A program made the position numbers and the translations under genes. A stretch of DNA of 64,000 nt, taken from Gemmatimonadales bacterium. Its GTDB lineage: Bacteria; Gemmatimonadota; Gemmatimonadetes; Gemmatimonadales; GWC2-71-9. The stretch is taken from positions 1 to 64,000 of the forward strand of contig JAWKQM010000015.1 in the NCBI GenBank assembly GCA_041390145.1, given 5' to 3'. Below the pieces are notes generated by a model. That model did not search any database and was not told the DNA's origin. It saw only the letters and a program-made list of their open reading frames with translations. Below, one piece after another: positions 49,276 through 58,161 of the stretch (the first letter of the stretch is position 1; every line of letters starts with the position of its first letter).

Positions 49276-50466
49276 ATGATGCTGCCTGAGCGGATCCCGA
49301 TCCCCGAGGAAGTCGTGGCCATCGCCCGACAGCTCGAGGAGGCTGGCCACGAGGCCTGGTGCGTCGGTGGCGCCGTGCGTGACACGCTGCTCGGCAGCGA
49401 GCAGAAGGACTTCGACCTCGCGACCTCCGCGACGCCGGAGCAGGTGCAGGCGCTCTTCAGGCGCACGGTGGCGGTCGGCGTCAAGTACGGCACCGTGGGG
49501 GTCTTCGACAGCGCGCGCGTCCTGCACGAGGTGACGACGTTTCGCCACGATGTGCGGACCGACGGCCGCCACGCGGAAGTCGCCTACGGGGTGTCGCTCG
49601 ACGAGGACCTTGCCCGCCGGGATTTCACGGTCAACGCCATCGCCTACCACCCGCTCCGGGGCGAGTGGCGGGATCCCTATGGTGGTGTCGCTGATCTCGA
49701 ACGCCGGCGGTTGCGCGCCGTCGGCGACCCGGCGGCGCGGTTCCGCGAGGACTACCTCCGGGTGCTCCGGGCGCTGCGGTTCACCGCACGGCTGGATTTC
49801 GCCATCGAGCCCGACACCTGGGAGGCGGCCCGCGCCGCCGCCGAGGGGCTCGAGCAGCTCTCCGCCGAACGGGTGCGCGACGAATGGTTCAAGGGGCTGG
49901 GGACCACCCGCTCGCTGCGCCGGCTGATGTCGCTCTGGCGGAAGTCTGGCGCCGCGGCCGTCTGGATTCCGCAGCTCTGGTCGTTGGAGGAAATCGAGGC
50001 GTGGACCGGCGACGACGCCCCGGCTCGACGCGACCCGGTGGTGTTGACCGCCCTCTGCTGTCACGAGCCGGTGGCCGTCCTGAGCCGGCTCCGGGTGTCC
50101 AACGCGGAACTGGCCCGGGCCGTGGCCCTCGTTGCGGGGCCGCACGAACCGGCGGGGATGACCGCGACCGACGTGCGGCGATGGCTCGCCGCCGTCGACG
50201 AAGCCGCTGACGACCTCGCCGAGCTCTGGCAACTGCGGCATGCGCTCCCCTTCCTCTGGGCGGGGGAGGTGGCGGCGGTGCGCGCGGCCGGCGTCCCGCT
50301 CCGGCGCGGCGACCTCGCGGTGTCGGGGCAGGACCTGATCGCCGCAGGAATTCCAACCGGGCCCGTGGTCGGACAGGTGCTCGAGCGATTGCTCGCGCTG
50401 GTGGTGGACGAACCGGCATTGAACGAACGTGACGCGCTGCTGGCGCGCGCCAAGGAGATCGTGTGA
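49276..50466 (+). CDS. cca: CCA tRNA nucleotidyltransferase / poly(A) polymerase family
   Basis: A class II nucleotidyltransferase of about 396 residues that adds or repairs the 3' CCA of tRNAs. The head domain has CVGGAVRDTLLGSEQKDFDL (the catalytic DxD is in DFDLATSA), then RRDFTVNAIAY near 112 and the neck region RFREDYLRVLRALRF with the base-selecting motif. Whether it adds full CCA or only part (CC or A) cannot be decided. ATG 49276 has GGAG 8 nt upstream. The CAU tRNA in this window already encodes its CCA, so repair may be a main role. Confidence 0.9.
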   Translation: MMLPERIPIPEEVVAIARQLEEAGHEAWCVGGAVRDTLLGSEQKDFDLATSATPEQVQALFRRTVAVGVKYGTVGVFDSARVLHEVTTFRHDVRTDGRHAEVAYGVSLDEDLARRDFTVNAIAYHPLRGEWRDPYGGVADLERRRLRAVGDPAARFREDYLRVLRALRFTARLDFAIEPDTWEAARAAAEGLEQLSAERVRDEWFKGLGTTRSLRRLMSLWRKSGAAAVWIPQLWSLEEIEAWTGDDAPARRDPVVLTALCCHEPVAVLSRLRVSNAELARAVALVAGPHEPAGMTATDVRRWLAAVDEAADDLAELWQLRHALPFLWAGEVAAVRAAGVPLRRGDLAVSGQDLIAAGIPTGPVVGQVLERLLALVVDEPALNERDALLARAKEIV

Positions 50467-51182
50467 CCCCAATTTCGCTCGGCCTGCTCGCGGCAGCCGG
50501 CAACGTCATCGGCGCGGCCATCGTCGTGCGCCACCTCCAGCGTGGACTGCAGTTCATCGAAGGGCTCATCGCGTTCGGTGCCGGGTTCATGCTCGCCGTC
50601 GTCCTCGTGGGCGTGCTGCCCGAGGTGTTCCACGGCGGGGCGATCCTTCCCGGCGTCTTCGTGTTCGCCGGGTACTTCGGCGTTCACCTGTCGCAGCACG
50701 TGTTCACGCAGCACTTCCACTACGGCGTGGAAACCCACCGGGTCGGCGCCAAGGCGGGATTCAGCGCGCTGGTCGGCCTCTCGATGCACAGCCTGTTCGA
50801 CGGTGTGGCCATCGCGGCCGGGATGCTGGTCTCCCCGCAACTCGGCGTCCTACTCTTCCTGGCCGTCTTCCTGCACAAACTCCCCGAGGGTGTCACCATC
50901 GCGAGCCTCGTGATGGCGGGGGGACACGGCGCGCGTCGCGCGATTGGGGCGGCGGTCGTCCTCGGGCTGGCCACCGTGCTGGGCGTGCTCCTGACCGATT
51001 TGGCCGCCCCGCTGGCCGAGCGCGGGCTGGCGCTGGCGGCCGGCGTGACGCTGTACGTGGCAGCGTCCGACCTGGTCCCCGAATTCCAGGCCAAGCGGGG
51101 CTGGGGCACCGCCCTGCCGTTCTTCGGCGGCGCCGCGGCGTTCTTCCTTACGAACGCGTTGCTTGAACGCTGGATCGGTTAA
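50463..51182 (+). CDS. ZIP family divalent metal transporter
   Basis: An inner-membrane metal importer of 239 residues with about eight hydrophobic segments. The metal-site helices are HSLFDGVAIAAGM near 103 and LHKLPEGVTIASLVM near 139, typical ZIP (PF02535) motifs for Zn or Fe/Mn. A His-containing loop (QHVFTQHFHYGVETH, about 79-93) replaces the usual longer histidine-rich loop. GTG 50463 overlaps cca by 4 bp. Confidence 0.9.
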   Translation: MTPISLGLLAAAGNVIGAAIVVRHLQRGLQFIEGLIAFGAGFMLAVVLVGVLPEVFHGGAILPGVFVFAGYFGVHLSQHVFTQHFHYGVETHRVGAKAGFSALVGLSMHSLFDGVAIAAGMLVSPQLGVLLFLAVFLHKLPEGVTIASLVMAGGHGARRAIGAAVVLGLATVLGVLLTDLAAPLAERGLALAAGVTLYVAASDLVPEFQAKRGWGTALPFFGGAAAFFLTNALLERWIG

Positions 51183-51192
51183 GGCCGGCGGC

Positions 51193-52530
51193 GTGAGCGA
51201 ACCCTCCCTCTTTGCCCCGGCCGCGCCACTCGCCGCCCGACTCCGGCCCCGTACCCTCGACGAGGTGGTGGGGCAGGCCCACCTGCTCGCGCCCGGCCAT
51301 GCGCTCGGCGATGCGATTCGCCGCGGGGATGTGGGGAGCGTCATTCTTTGGGGGCCGCCGGGCTCCGGCAAGACCACGCTCGCGCGCGTCATCGCCAGGC
51401 ACACCGAGCGGGAGTTCGTGACCTTCAGTGCGGTCACCGAAGGGGTGCAGCGGGTCCGCGAAATCCTGCGCGAGGCGGAGGATCGCCGCCGTCTTGGGCG
51501 GGAGACCATCTTTTTCTGCGACGAGATCCACCGATTCAACCGGGGCCAGCAAGACGCCTTCCTCCCGGCGGTCGAGTCGGGGCTGATTACCCTCATCGGC
51601 GCCACCACGGAGAATCCCAGCTTCGAACTCAACGCGGCGCTGCTCTCGCGCTCGCGGGTATATGTCCTGGAGCCGCTGCCCGAGGCGGATCTCGCTTCCC
51701 TCCTCCGGCGGGCGCTGGCCGACCGGGAGCGGGGGCTCGGGGCCATGGAGCTGCGGGTCGCGGACGAGGCCATCGACTTCCTGGCCGCTGCGGCCGACGG
51801 CGACGCGCGCCGGGCATTGACCGCGCTCGAGGCGGCTTCGCAGCAGGTCGGGCTCGGCGGCGAGATCAGCCGCGAGATCGCGGCAGACGTCTTTGCTCGG
51901 CGGCTTCCGGCGTACGACAAGTCGGGTGAGGGCCACTACAACCTCATCTCCGCGCTCCACAAGGCGGTCCGGGGGAGCGATCCGCAGGGGGCGCTGTACT
52001 GGCTGGCCCGGATGATCGAAGGGGGCGAGGCCCCGCTCTACCTGGCGCGCCGGCTGGTCCGCATGGCGGTGGAAGACATTGGCCTGGCCGATCCGCAGGC
52101 GCTGACCATCGCGCTGGCCGCCAAGGATGCGTTCGACTTTCTCGGCGCGCCCGAGGGTGAGCTCGCGCTGGCCGAGGCGGCGGTGTATCTCGCCACGGCG
52201 CCAAAATCGAACCGGGTATATGTCGCGTGGGGTGCCGCGCGGGAAGCCGCGCGCCGCACGCCGGCGGCACCGGTGCCGCTGCACCTGCGGAATGCGGTCA
52301 CGGGGCTGATGAAGGATCTTGGCTATGGGGCGGGGTACCGGTACGCGCACGACGCGCCGACCGCCTACCTTTCCCAGGAGTACCTGCCGGAAGCACTGAG
52401 CGGCGAGCAGTTTTATGAGCCGGGGCCGATGGGGCTGGAGAAACGGATTGCCGAACGGATGGCGTGGTGGGCGGGGCAGCGGGGCGGCGGGGCAGCGGGG
52501 CAGGGTGGCAGCGAGTCGAAAGGAACCTGA
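51193..52530 (+). CDS. rarA: replication-associated recombination protein RarA (MgsA)
   Basis: RarA is a clamp-loader-like AAA+ ATPase acting at stalled replication forks. The product of about 445 residues has the family start (RLRPRTLDEVVGQAHLL), Walker A WGPPGSGKTTLA near 56, Walker B IFFCDEIHRFN near 103, sensor region IGATTENPSFE, and the C-terminal tetramerisation domain (HYNLISALHKAVRGSDPQGA). The tail after about 425 is Gly/Gln-rich low complexity. GTG 51193 follows the ZIP stop. The next gene, hflX, continues in the same frame right after the TGA. Confidence 0.93.
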   Translation: MSEPSLFAPAAPLAARLRPRTLDEVVGQAHLLAPGHALGDAIRRGDVGSVILWGPPGSGKTTLARVIARHTEREFVTFSAVTEGVQRVREILREAEDRRRLGRETIFFCDEIHRFNRGQQDAFLPAVESGLITLIGATTENPSFELNAALLSRSRVYVLEPLPEADLASLLRRALADRERGLGAMELRVADEAIDFLAAAADGDARRALTALEAASQQVGLGGEISREIAADVFARRLPAYDKSGEGHYNLISALHKAVRGSDPQGALYWLARMIEGGEAPLYLARRLVRMAVEDIGLADPQALTIALAAKDAFDFLGAPEGELALAEAAVYLATAPKSNRVYVAWGAAREAARRTPAAPVPLHLRNAVTGLMKDLGYGAGYRYAHDAPTAYLSQEYLPEALSGEQFYEPGPMGLEKRIAERMAWWAGQRGGGAAGQGGSESKGT

Positions 52531-52533
52531 ATC

Positions 52534-53850
52534 ATTCGAGACCTCATCAATGTCCAGCCGCCGGCCGAGCGCGCGCTGCTCGTCGCCGCCCCCCGGAAGG
52601 GTTCGGCCGACGTGGGCGTCATGCAGGAACATCTCGACGAACTCGCGCGGCTGGTGGACACCGCCGGTGCGGAGGTCGTCGGGCAGTTGACCCAGCAGCT
52701 CGAGTCGCCGCATCCGGGCACCCTGATCGGGGAGGGCAAGGTCGAGGAGCTGGCGGCGCTTGTCGCCACGAGCGGCGCCACGCTCGTCATCTTCGACGAA
52801 GAGCTCTCCCCGATGCAGGGCGCCAACCTGGAGCGGGAGCTCAAGGTCCGGGTGATGGATCGGGCGGAAGTAATTCTCGACATCTTCTCGACGCGGGCCC
52901 GGAGCCACGAGGCGAAGCTCCAGGTGGAGCTGGCGCAGCTCGAGTACCTGCTGCCGCGCCTGCGCCGGATGTGGACTCACCTCTCGCGCATTCGCGGCGG
53001 CATCGGTCTCCGGGGCCCGGGTGAAACACAGCTCGAAACGGACCGCCGGATGATCCGCCACAAGATCCAGTGGCTCAAGGGAAAGCTGCGCGACGTCGAG
53101 CGGCACCGCGAGACGATCCGGGCCGGCCGTGTGCCGATGCTCAGCGTCAGCCTCGTCGGCTACACCAACGCCGGCAAGTCGAGCGTCCTGCGCGGGCTCT
53201 CGGGCCAGCACGAGATCGTGGTGGAGGACCGGCTCTTCGCCACCCTCGACACGCTCACGCGGGAAGTGGACCTGGGGGAGGGCTACCGGGCCCGCGTTAC
53301 CGACACCGTCGGGTTCATCCGGAAGCTCCCGCACCACCTGGTCGCCAGTTTCCGCGCCACGCTGGAGGAGGCGCGCGCCGCCGACGTGCTGCTGCACGTG
53401 GTGGATGCCAGCCACCCGGGGTGGGAAGAACAGATGGACGTGGTCGAGCAGGTGCTGGCGGAACTGGGGTTGCAGGACCGGCCGGTGCTCCCTGTCTTCA
53501 ACAAGGTCGATCGCCTGGCCGACCCCGTTGAATTCGGCCGGCGAGTGTCCGCCATCTATCCGGGAGCCGTGCTGACGACGACCATGCGGACCGACGGGCT
53601 GAGCAGCCTGCGGAACGCGCTGCGGGAACGGGAGCAGGCGCTCCGGCCTCCCGTCTGGCTCCGCCTGCCGCTGACCGCCGGGGCGCAGTTGGCCTCGCTC
53701 TACCGGCTTGGCGAGGTGATGGAGCGCCGTGACTCCGCGTCCGGGTTCGAACTGCGCGTCCGCCTGCCGCCGGCGGAGGTCGAACGGCTGCGCCACGACG
53801 GGGTGGAGCTGCTCGGCGCACGCGTGGCGGACACGCCCTCCGTGGGCTAA
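52534..53850 (+). CDS. hflX: ribosome-associated GTPase HflX, probable non-canonical start
   Basis: HflX splits stalled or hibernating ribosomes in a GTP-dependent manner. The protein has the N-terminal nucleotide-binding domain, a coiled region with GLRGPGETQLETDRR near 165, G1 GYTNAGKSSVL near 207 and G3 DTVGFIRKLPHHLVASFR near 252. The first standard start codon is GTG 52612, but the conserved first strand (ERALLVAAPRKGS) lies upstream of it in the same frame. The only codons after the rarA stop that allow its inclusion are ATC 52531 or ATT 52534, with AAGGA just upstream. A rare AUU/AUC start, or readthrough from rarA, is therefore likely. Confidence 0.88.
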   Translation: MRDLINVQPPAERALLVAAPRKGSADVGVMQEHLDELARLVDTAGAEVVGQLTQQLESPHPGTLIGEGKVEELAALVATSGATLVIFDEELSPMQGANLERELKVRVMDRAEVILDIFSTRARSHEAKLQVELAQLEYLLPRLRRMWTHLSRIRGGIGLRGPGETQLETDRRMIRHKIQWLKGKLRDVERHRETIRAGRVPMLSVSLVGYTNAGKSSVLRGLSGQHEIVVEDRLFATLDTLTREVDLGEGYRARVTDTVGFIRKLPHHLVASFRATLEEARAADVLLHVVDASHPGWEEQMDVVEQVLAELGLQDRPVLPVFNKVDRLADPVEFGRRVSAIYPGAVLTTTMRTDGLSSLRNALREREQALRPPVWLRLPLTAGAQLASLYRLGEVMERRDSASGFELRVRLPPAEVERLRHDGVELLGARVADTPSVG

Positions 53851-53880
53851 GATACGACACCCTCCAACCCCCTGGCGATC

Positions 53881-54942
53881 ATGCCTCCTTCGCGCGACCC
53901 CATCACCAACCGGAAAATTCGATTTGCCCTCGTCGGGTGCGGCCGCATCGCCACGAAGCACTTCGAGGCGATTGAGAAGCATTCCGCCCACGCCGAACTC
54001 GTGGCCGTCTGTGATACCGACCCCGCCGCGCTGGAGCGGGCGGTGGCGAGCACCGGCGTCGCGGGGTTCCGGTCGTTGACGGAGCTCCTTGCGGGCTCAA
54101 GCGCCGACGTGGTCATCCTGGCGACGCCGAGCGGACTGCACGCCCCGCAGACGATCGAGGCAGCGGAGGCGGGGCGGCATGTGGTGACCGAGAAGCCGAT
54201 GGCCACCCGGTGGTCGGACGGGCAGGAAATGGTGCATGCCTGCGATGAAGCCGGGGTGCAGCTCTTCGTGGTCAAGCAGAACCGCCGGAACGCGACGATC
54301 CAGCTCCTCAAGCGGGCGGTGGAAAAGCGCCGGTTCGGGCGGATCTACATGGTGAACGTGAACGTGTTCTGGAACCGTCCGCAGTCCTATTACGACAGCT
54401 CACGCTGGCGTGGCACCTGGGAGTTTGACGGCGGCGCGTTCATGAACCAGGCCAGCCACTACGTGGACCTGCTCGACTGGATCGTGGGGCCGGTGGAGTG
54501 CGTGCACGCCTTCACCGCCACGCTCGCCCGGCGCATCGAAGTGGAAGACACGGGTGTTGCCAATGTGCGGTGGCGGTCCGGGGCGCTCGGGTCCATCAAC
54601 GTCACGATGCTGACCTACCCGAAGAACCTCGAGGGATCGATCACGATCATCGGGGAGCGGGGTACCGCCCGCGTCGGCGGCGTCGCGGTCAACTCGATTG
54701 AGCACTGGGAGTTTGCCGACAGCGATCCTGACGACGAGCGGGCCGCCGACGCCAGCTACCAGACGACGTCGGTCTACGGCTTCGGGCATCCCGCATACTA
54801 CGAGAACGTGATCGCGACGCTCCGCGGCACGGCGGAAGCCGAGACCGACGGTCGCGAGGGATTGCGCTCGCTCGAGTTGTTGATCGGATTGTACCTGTCC
54901 GCCCGGGACGGGCAGCCGGTGCACCTGCCGCTGGAGTACTGA
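53881..54942 (+). CDS. Gfo/Idh/MocA oxidoreductase, probable UDP-GlcNAc uronate 3-dehydrogenase
   Basis: An NAD-dependent sugar dehydrogenase of 353 residues. The Rossmann motif is FALVGCGRIATKHFEAI (about 15-31), the catalytic lysine lies in TEKPMATRWSDG near 105, and the C-terminal substrate domain follows. The stretches GRIYMVNVNVFWNRPQSYYD and FDGGAFMNQASHYVDLLDW resemble enzymes that oxidise UDP-N-acetyl-glucosaminuronic acid at C3 on the way to diacetamido-uronic acids of surface glycans. The exact substrate is inferred from similarity only. The adjacent glycosyltransferases support a polysaccharide role. Confidence 0.82.
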   Translation: MPPSRDPITNRKIRFALVGCGRIATKHFEAIEKHSAHAELVAVCDTDPAALERAVASTGVAGFRSLTELLAGSSADVVILATPSGLHAPQTIEAAEAGRHVVTEKPMATRWSDGQEMVHACDEAGVQLFVVKQNRRNATIQLLKRAVEKRRFGRIYMVNVNVFWNRPQSYYDSSRWRGTWEFDGGAFMNQASHYVDLLDWIVGPVECVHAFTATLARRIEVEDTGVANVRWRSGALGSINVTMLTYPKNLEGSITIIGERGTARVGGVAVNSIEHWEFADSDPDDERAADASYQTTSVYGFGHPAYYENVIATLRGTAEAETDGREGLRSLELLIGLYLSARDGQPVHLPLEY

Positions 54943-54952
54943 GGGTGATGGT

Positions 54953-54970
54953 CAGCGGCTGAAGCCGCTG
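54953..54970. terminator. hairpin between convergent genes
   Basis: CAGCGGC (54953-54959), loop TGAA, GCCGCTG (54964-54970): a perfect 7-bp stem with a tetraloop between the dehydrogenase and the convergent glycosyltransferase. There is no T-run. Confidence 0.4.
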
Positions 54971-54987
54971 CTCCGCCGCCGCCCGGC

Positions 54988-56109
54988 CTACCCTCGCGCG
55001 CCCTGCCGAACGGTCTCCCAAAACGCCATCGTCTTTCGCGCGATGGCATCATCCACATACTCTGCAATCACCCGGCGGCGGCCTTCCGCCGCCAGCCGCT
55101 CCCGGAGCGACGCGTCTTCGAGCAGCCGCGTCAGTGCCTCGGTGAGCCCCTCCGGATGTCCATCCGTGAATATCAGCCCTGCCTTGCCCACCGACTCCGG
55201 CAGCGCCCCGGAGTCGCTGACGACCACGGCGACGCCGTGGCTCATCGCCTCCAGCACCTGCACCGGGTACGTCTCCACCCAGCCCGGGCTCGTGCGCGAC
55301 GGGGCCACGAGGCAGTCGATGCGGGGCCAGAGGTTGATCAGGTCACTCCGCGGAATGCCGCCCAGCCAGGTGATGCGCGAGGCGATGCCGATCCGTTCCG
55401 CGAGCGCCTCGAGCCGCTCCTGGTCGGGGCCGGTGCCCGCGACGGTGAGCGTCCAGGCGCCGTAGAGCCTGGCGCAGGCGCGAAGCAGGACGTCGAGCCC
55501 CTTTTCCGGCACCAGGCGTCCGACGAAGCCGATGGCCAGCGGCGCGTGGGGCTCGCCGGTCAGGGCGGGGGGCACGGGAAGCCCGAGCTGCGGGATCGAG
55601 GTGCCCGGCAAAGCCGGGTGCTCCGCGCGGACCAGGCCGGTGGCGATGGCGTTGGCGCCGAGGACCGCAGCCGCGCGGGAGAGGGTGCGGCGCCGGCGTG
55701 CCCGGGCCAGGAAGGGGAAGGGCTCTGCCAGGCTGACGGCCGTGAACGCCACGGCGGGAATCTTGAGCTGGCGTGCGACCCGCACGGCGGCATCGGCCAC
55801 CGGGGTCGTGGGCTCCTCTTCCACCTGCAGGATATCGGGGCGGAAGTCTGTCAGGAGTCGGCGCATGGCGCCTGCGCGCCAGCTGCCGGGGCTGCCATTG
55901 GCCTGCCGGCCACGGGTGGGGATGGGGACGATTCGGACCCCGCTGTCTTCAGCAAACGGAGTCTCGATCGAGGCGGTCGCACCGGGTGGGGTCCAGCGGG
56001 CCGGGACGGCAACCGCCACGGCGGCACCCTGTCCAGCGAGTGCGCGAAGTTTCCCCCGGGAAGCGGGATCGGCATAGAGATGGGAGACAATGACGGCGCG
56101 CACGGACAT
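54988..56109 (-). CDS. glycosyltransferase, GT-B fold (family 4-like)
   Basis: A retaining GT-B glycosyltransferase of about 373 residues. The N-terminal acceptor domain begins VRAVIVSHLYADPASRGK. The C-terminal donor domain shows GFVGRLVPEKGLDVLLRA near 180 and the nucleotide-binding stretch with YPVQVLEAMSHGVAVVVSD near 280, the E-x7-E-type region. Acceptor and donor are unknown. The start at 56109 is preferred because the family N terminus begins there; an in-frame ATG at 56139 would add 10 residues. It is divergent from another GT4 enzyme, with only 70 bp between them. Confidence 0.85.
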   Translation of the reverse strand: MSVRAVIVSHLYADPASRGKLRALAGQGAAVAVAVPARWTPPGATASIETPFAEDSGVRIVPIPTRGRQANGSPGSWRAGAMRRLLTDFRPDILQVEEEPTTPVADAAVRVARQLKIPAVAFTAVSLAEPFPFLARARRRRTLSRAAAVLGANAIATGLVRAEHPALPGTSIPQLGLPVPPALTGEPHAPLAIGFVGRLVPEKGLDVLLRACARLYGAWTLTVAGTGPDQERLEALAERIGIASRITWLGGIPRSDLINLWPRIDCLVAPSRTSPGWVETYPVQVLEAMSHGVAVVVSDSGALPESVGKAGLIFTDGHPEGLTEALTRLLEDASLRERLAAEGRRRVIAEYVDDAIARKTMAFWETVRQGARG

Positions 56110-56168
56110 AAAGATGGTTGTGATCCCGGTCACATCCAAGCCCGGGGGATTCTCGTCCCGGGCGGTTG

Positions 56169-56179
56169 TATATTAAGGC
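56169..56179 (+). promoter_or_regulatory. leaderless-type -10 element of the glycosyltransferase at 56180
   Basis: TATATT (56169-56174) followed by AAGGC and the ATG at 56180. This is the tightest of the four TANNNT-N5/6-ATG cases in the window and has no properly spaced Shine-Dalgarno. Confidence 0.4.
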
Positions 56180-57259
56180 ATGCGCATCCTTCACCTCTCC
56201 CGCTATTACTGGCCCCGGTCCGGGGGTCGTGAACGCGTCGTGCAGGACCTGGCCGAGGGTGCCGCCGAACTGGGGCACGAGGTTGAGGTCGTGGCGGTGC
56301 AGAGCGCGTCGAGCGGTGGTCGTGGCGGCCGGCAGCAGTCGCAGGTGACGCGCGTCTTCTCGTTCGGAAGCCTTGGGTCGCAGGACTTTGCGCCGGGGTA
56401 CCTGGCCGCCGCCTGGCATCGGGCGGACATCATCCATGTGCACCACCCGCACACCCTGGCCGACGTGGCCGTGATGCTGCGTGCACGCCGGACGCCCCTG
56501 GTCGTCACCCAGCACGCCGATCAGCGACGCAGTCCCCAGCGGATCGCCTCACGCATCACGCTGAAGCGTGCCAAGGCCATCGTGGTGCCGAGCCGGGCCC
56601 ATATCGCGCTCTGCCAGGAGTTGGTGGGGCTGGAGTCGAAGGTCGAAGTCATTCCTTTCGGAATCGACGAGTCGCGGTGGGCGGGGGTGCCGCCCGCGCC
56701 CGAGGGCGGGCCGATCCGGGCGTTGTTCATCGGGCGGCTGGCGCGGTACAAAGGCGTGGACATTCTGCTCCGCGCGCTGGAGCGGGTGCCGGACGTGCGG
56801 CTGGATATCGTCGGGACGGGACCGGAGGCGCCCCGGCTGCGCACGCTGGCGCAGGCGCTGGCGGTGACCGACCGGGTCCGGTGGTACGGGGAATACCCCG
56901 ACGAGGATATCCCGCGCCGGATGGCGGAAGCCCACTTCCTGGTGCTCCCTTCGGTCACCTCGGAAGAGATGTTCGGGCTGGTGGCGGTCGAGGCGATGGC
57001 CGCGGGCCGGCCGGTCATCACCACTGACTTGCCCAGCGGTGTGAGGGAGGTTAATTCTCACGGCCATACGGGGTTGGTCGTTCCGCTGCGGGACCCCGAC
57101 GCGCTGGCCCAGGCCATGGCCACGCTGGCCGCCGACCCTGCGTTGCGGGTGCGGATGGGAGCGGCCGGGCGGGAGCGGGTGCGCGAGCTGTTCACCCGCC
57201 GGAAAATGGCAGAGGCACACATTGCGCTCTATGAGCGCATCTTGGCGGCCCGGCGGTAG
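56180..57259 (+). CDS. glycosyltransferase family 4 protein
   Basis: A GT-B glycosyltransferase of 359 residues. The N terminus MRILHLSRYYWPRSGG, with GRERVVQDLAEG, is typical of GT4. The donor domain has ALFIGRLARYKGVDILLRAL near 175 and EMFGLVAVEAMAAGRPVITT near 262 (the conserved Glu region), followed by GLVVPLRDPDALAQAM. It probably transfers a sugar to a lipid-linked or cell-surface glycan. It is divergent from the first GT, so the two may share regulation through the 70-bp gap. Confidence 0.87.
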   Translation: MRILHLSRYYWPRSGGRERVVQDLAEGAAELGHEVEVVAVQSASSGGRGGRQQSQVTRVFSFGSLGSQDFAPGYLAAAWHRADIIHVHHPHTLADVAVMLRARRTPLVVTQHADQRRSPQRIASRITLKRAKAIVVPSRAHIALCQELVGLESKVEVIPFGIDESRWAGVPPAPEGGPIRALFIGRLARYKGVDILLRALERVPDVRLDIVGTGPEAPRLRTLAQALAVTDRVRWYGEYPDEDIPRRMAEAHFLVLPSVTSEEMFGLVAVEAMAAGRPVITTDLPSGVREVNSHGHTGLVVPLRDPDALAQAMATLAADPALRVRMGAAGRERVRELFTRRKMAEAHIALYERILAARR

Positions 57260-57295
57260 CCGGAAACCGATTCTACACCCCTTCGGAGGCATGAG

Positions 57296-57970
57296 ATGTC
57301 CGTCATTCGCACCACCGCCGCGGTCGCGGCCCTCGCCGGACTGGCGCTCTTCACGACGCCCGCCCAGGCCCAGTATTCGGAGTCCTCGGCGTGGATCACG
57401 CCGTTTGCCGGTGCCTACTTCGGCGGCTCGTTCACCCCAGTGTCGAACACCTACGGCGTTCGGAAGCTCGACGTGGGCACGTCGTTCACCTACGGCGCCC
57501 GGCTCGGCTACAAGTTCAACCCGTCCATCGGACTGGTGTTTGAGTACGCCCACGCCGATCCGACCATGACGGTGCAGTGCAACACGCCGTCGGCCGGCCC
57601 CTACTGCGGCAAGGAAATTGACCTCGGCTCGAACATCTACGAGGGCACCTTCAACTTCTACTTCGGCAGCACGCCCCAGATGCAGGGCTACATCGCCATC
57701 GGCGGCGGCGCCAGCAACCTGAACGGCAGCGGCCAGGACAGCACCGGTGCCTCGGTCAGCGGCAGCTCGACGCAGTTCAGCACCGTGTTCGGCCTCGGCG
57801 GCACCAAGATGTTCAACGAGAAGGTCGGCATGACCCTCGACGGCCGGTATCGCTGGGTCAACGTGAACGGCGCAGATTCCTACTACTGCTACTACTACTG
57901 CTACGCCTACGACACGTCGTGGTACGGCAGCGGCGAAATCACCCTCGGCGTCAAGTACCAGTTCAAGTAG
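57296..57970 (+). CDS. outer-membrane beta-barrel protein (OmpA/OmpX-like barrel)
   Basis: A 224-residue protein with a signal peptide (cleavage near AQA-QY, about 25) and alternating beta strands ending in YQFK with a terminal aromatic strand, as in small eight-stranded barrels. Near 190-205 lies an odd run of Tyr and Cys (YYCYYYCYAYDTSWYG), probably a surface loop or turn. Function is unknown; proteins of this type serve as porins, adhesins or structural outer-membrane proteins. GGAGG lies 6 nt before ATG 57296. A tRNA gene follows after 12 bp. Confidence 0.8.
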   Translation: MSVIRTTAAVAALAGLALFTTPAQAQYSESSAWITPFAGAYFGGSFTPVSNTYGVRKLDVGTSFTYGARLGYKFNPSIGLVFEYAHADPTMTVQCNTPSAGPYCGKEIDLGSNIYEGTFNFYFGSTPQMQGYIAIGGGASNLNGSGQDSTGASVSGSSTQFSTVFGLGGTKMFNEKVGMTLDGRYRWVNVNGADSYYCYYYCYAYDTSWYGSGEITLGVKYQFK

Positions 57971-57982
57971 GCCTGGGCCAAC

Positions 57983-58059
57983 GGGCCCTTAGCTCAGGTG
58001 GTTAGAGCAGCGGACTCATAATCCGTAGGTCCCTGGTTCGAATCCAGGAGGGCCCACCA
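57983..58059 (+). tRNA. tRNA with CAU anticodon, probably tRNA-Ile2 (lysidine)
   Basis: A complete 77-nt cloverleaf with encoded CCA. The acceptor stem is GGGCCCT/AGGGCCC and the D arm GCTC-AGGTGGTTA-GAGC. The anticodon arm is GCGGA-CTCATAA-TCCGT with anticodon CAT, and the T arm is CCTGG-TTCGAAT-CCAGG with A73. The choice is between elongator Met and AUA-reading Ile whose C34 becomes lysidine. The acceptor and D-arm start (GGNCCNTTAGCTCAG) match E. coli and B. subtilis Ile2 tRNAs better than Met tRNAs, so Ile2 is favoured. Confidence 0.85.
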
Positions 58060-58086
58060 ACGGACGAGGACTGCGGAACGGACTGG

Positions 58087-58130
58087 GGACCGAGAGGGTA
58101 CGCCCTCGACGACCCCGGTCCTTTTCGTTT
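58087..58130 (+). terminator. intrinsic terminator after the tRNA
   Basis: Outer arms GGACC (58087-58091) and GGTCC (58117-58121) enclose an inner GAGGG/CCCTC hairpin, and TTTTCGTTT follows. It is a plausible end for the tRNA transcript. Confidence 0.6.
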
Positions 58131-58161
58131 GCGCGCTCCTCGGCCCTCCGGCTCCGTCCCC

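Noticed and set aside
51148..53991. A 947-codon open frame opposite rarA and hflX
   Set aside because: Spans two unrelated conserved genes in antisense; a product of high GC and codon bias.
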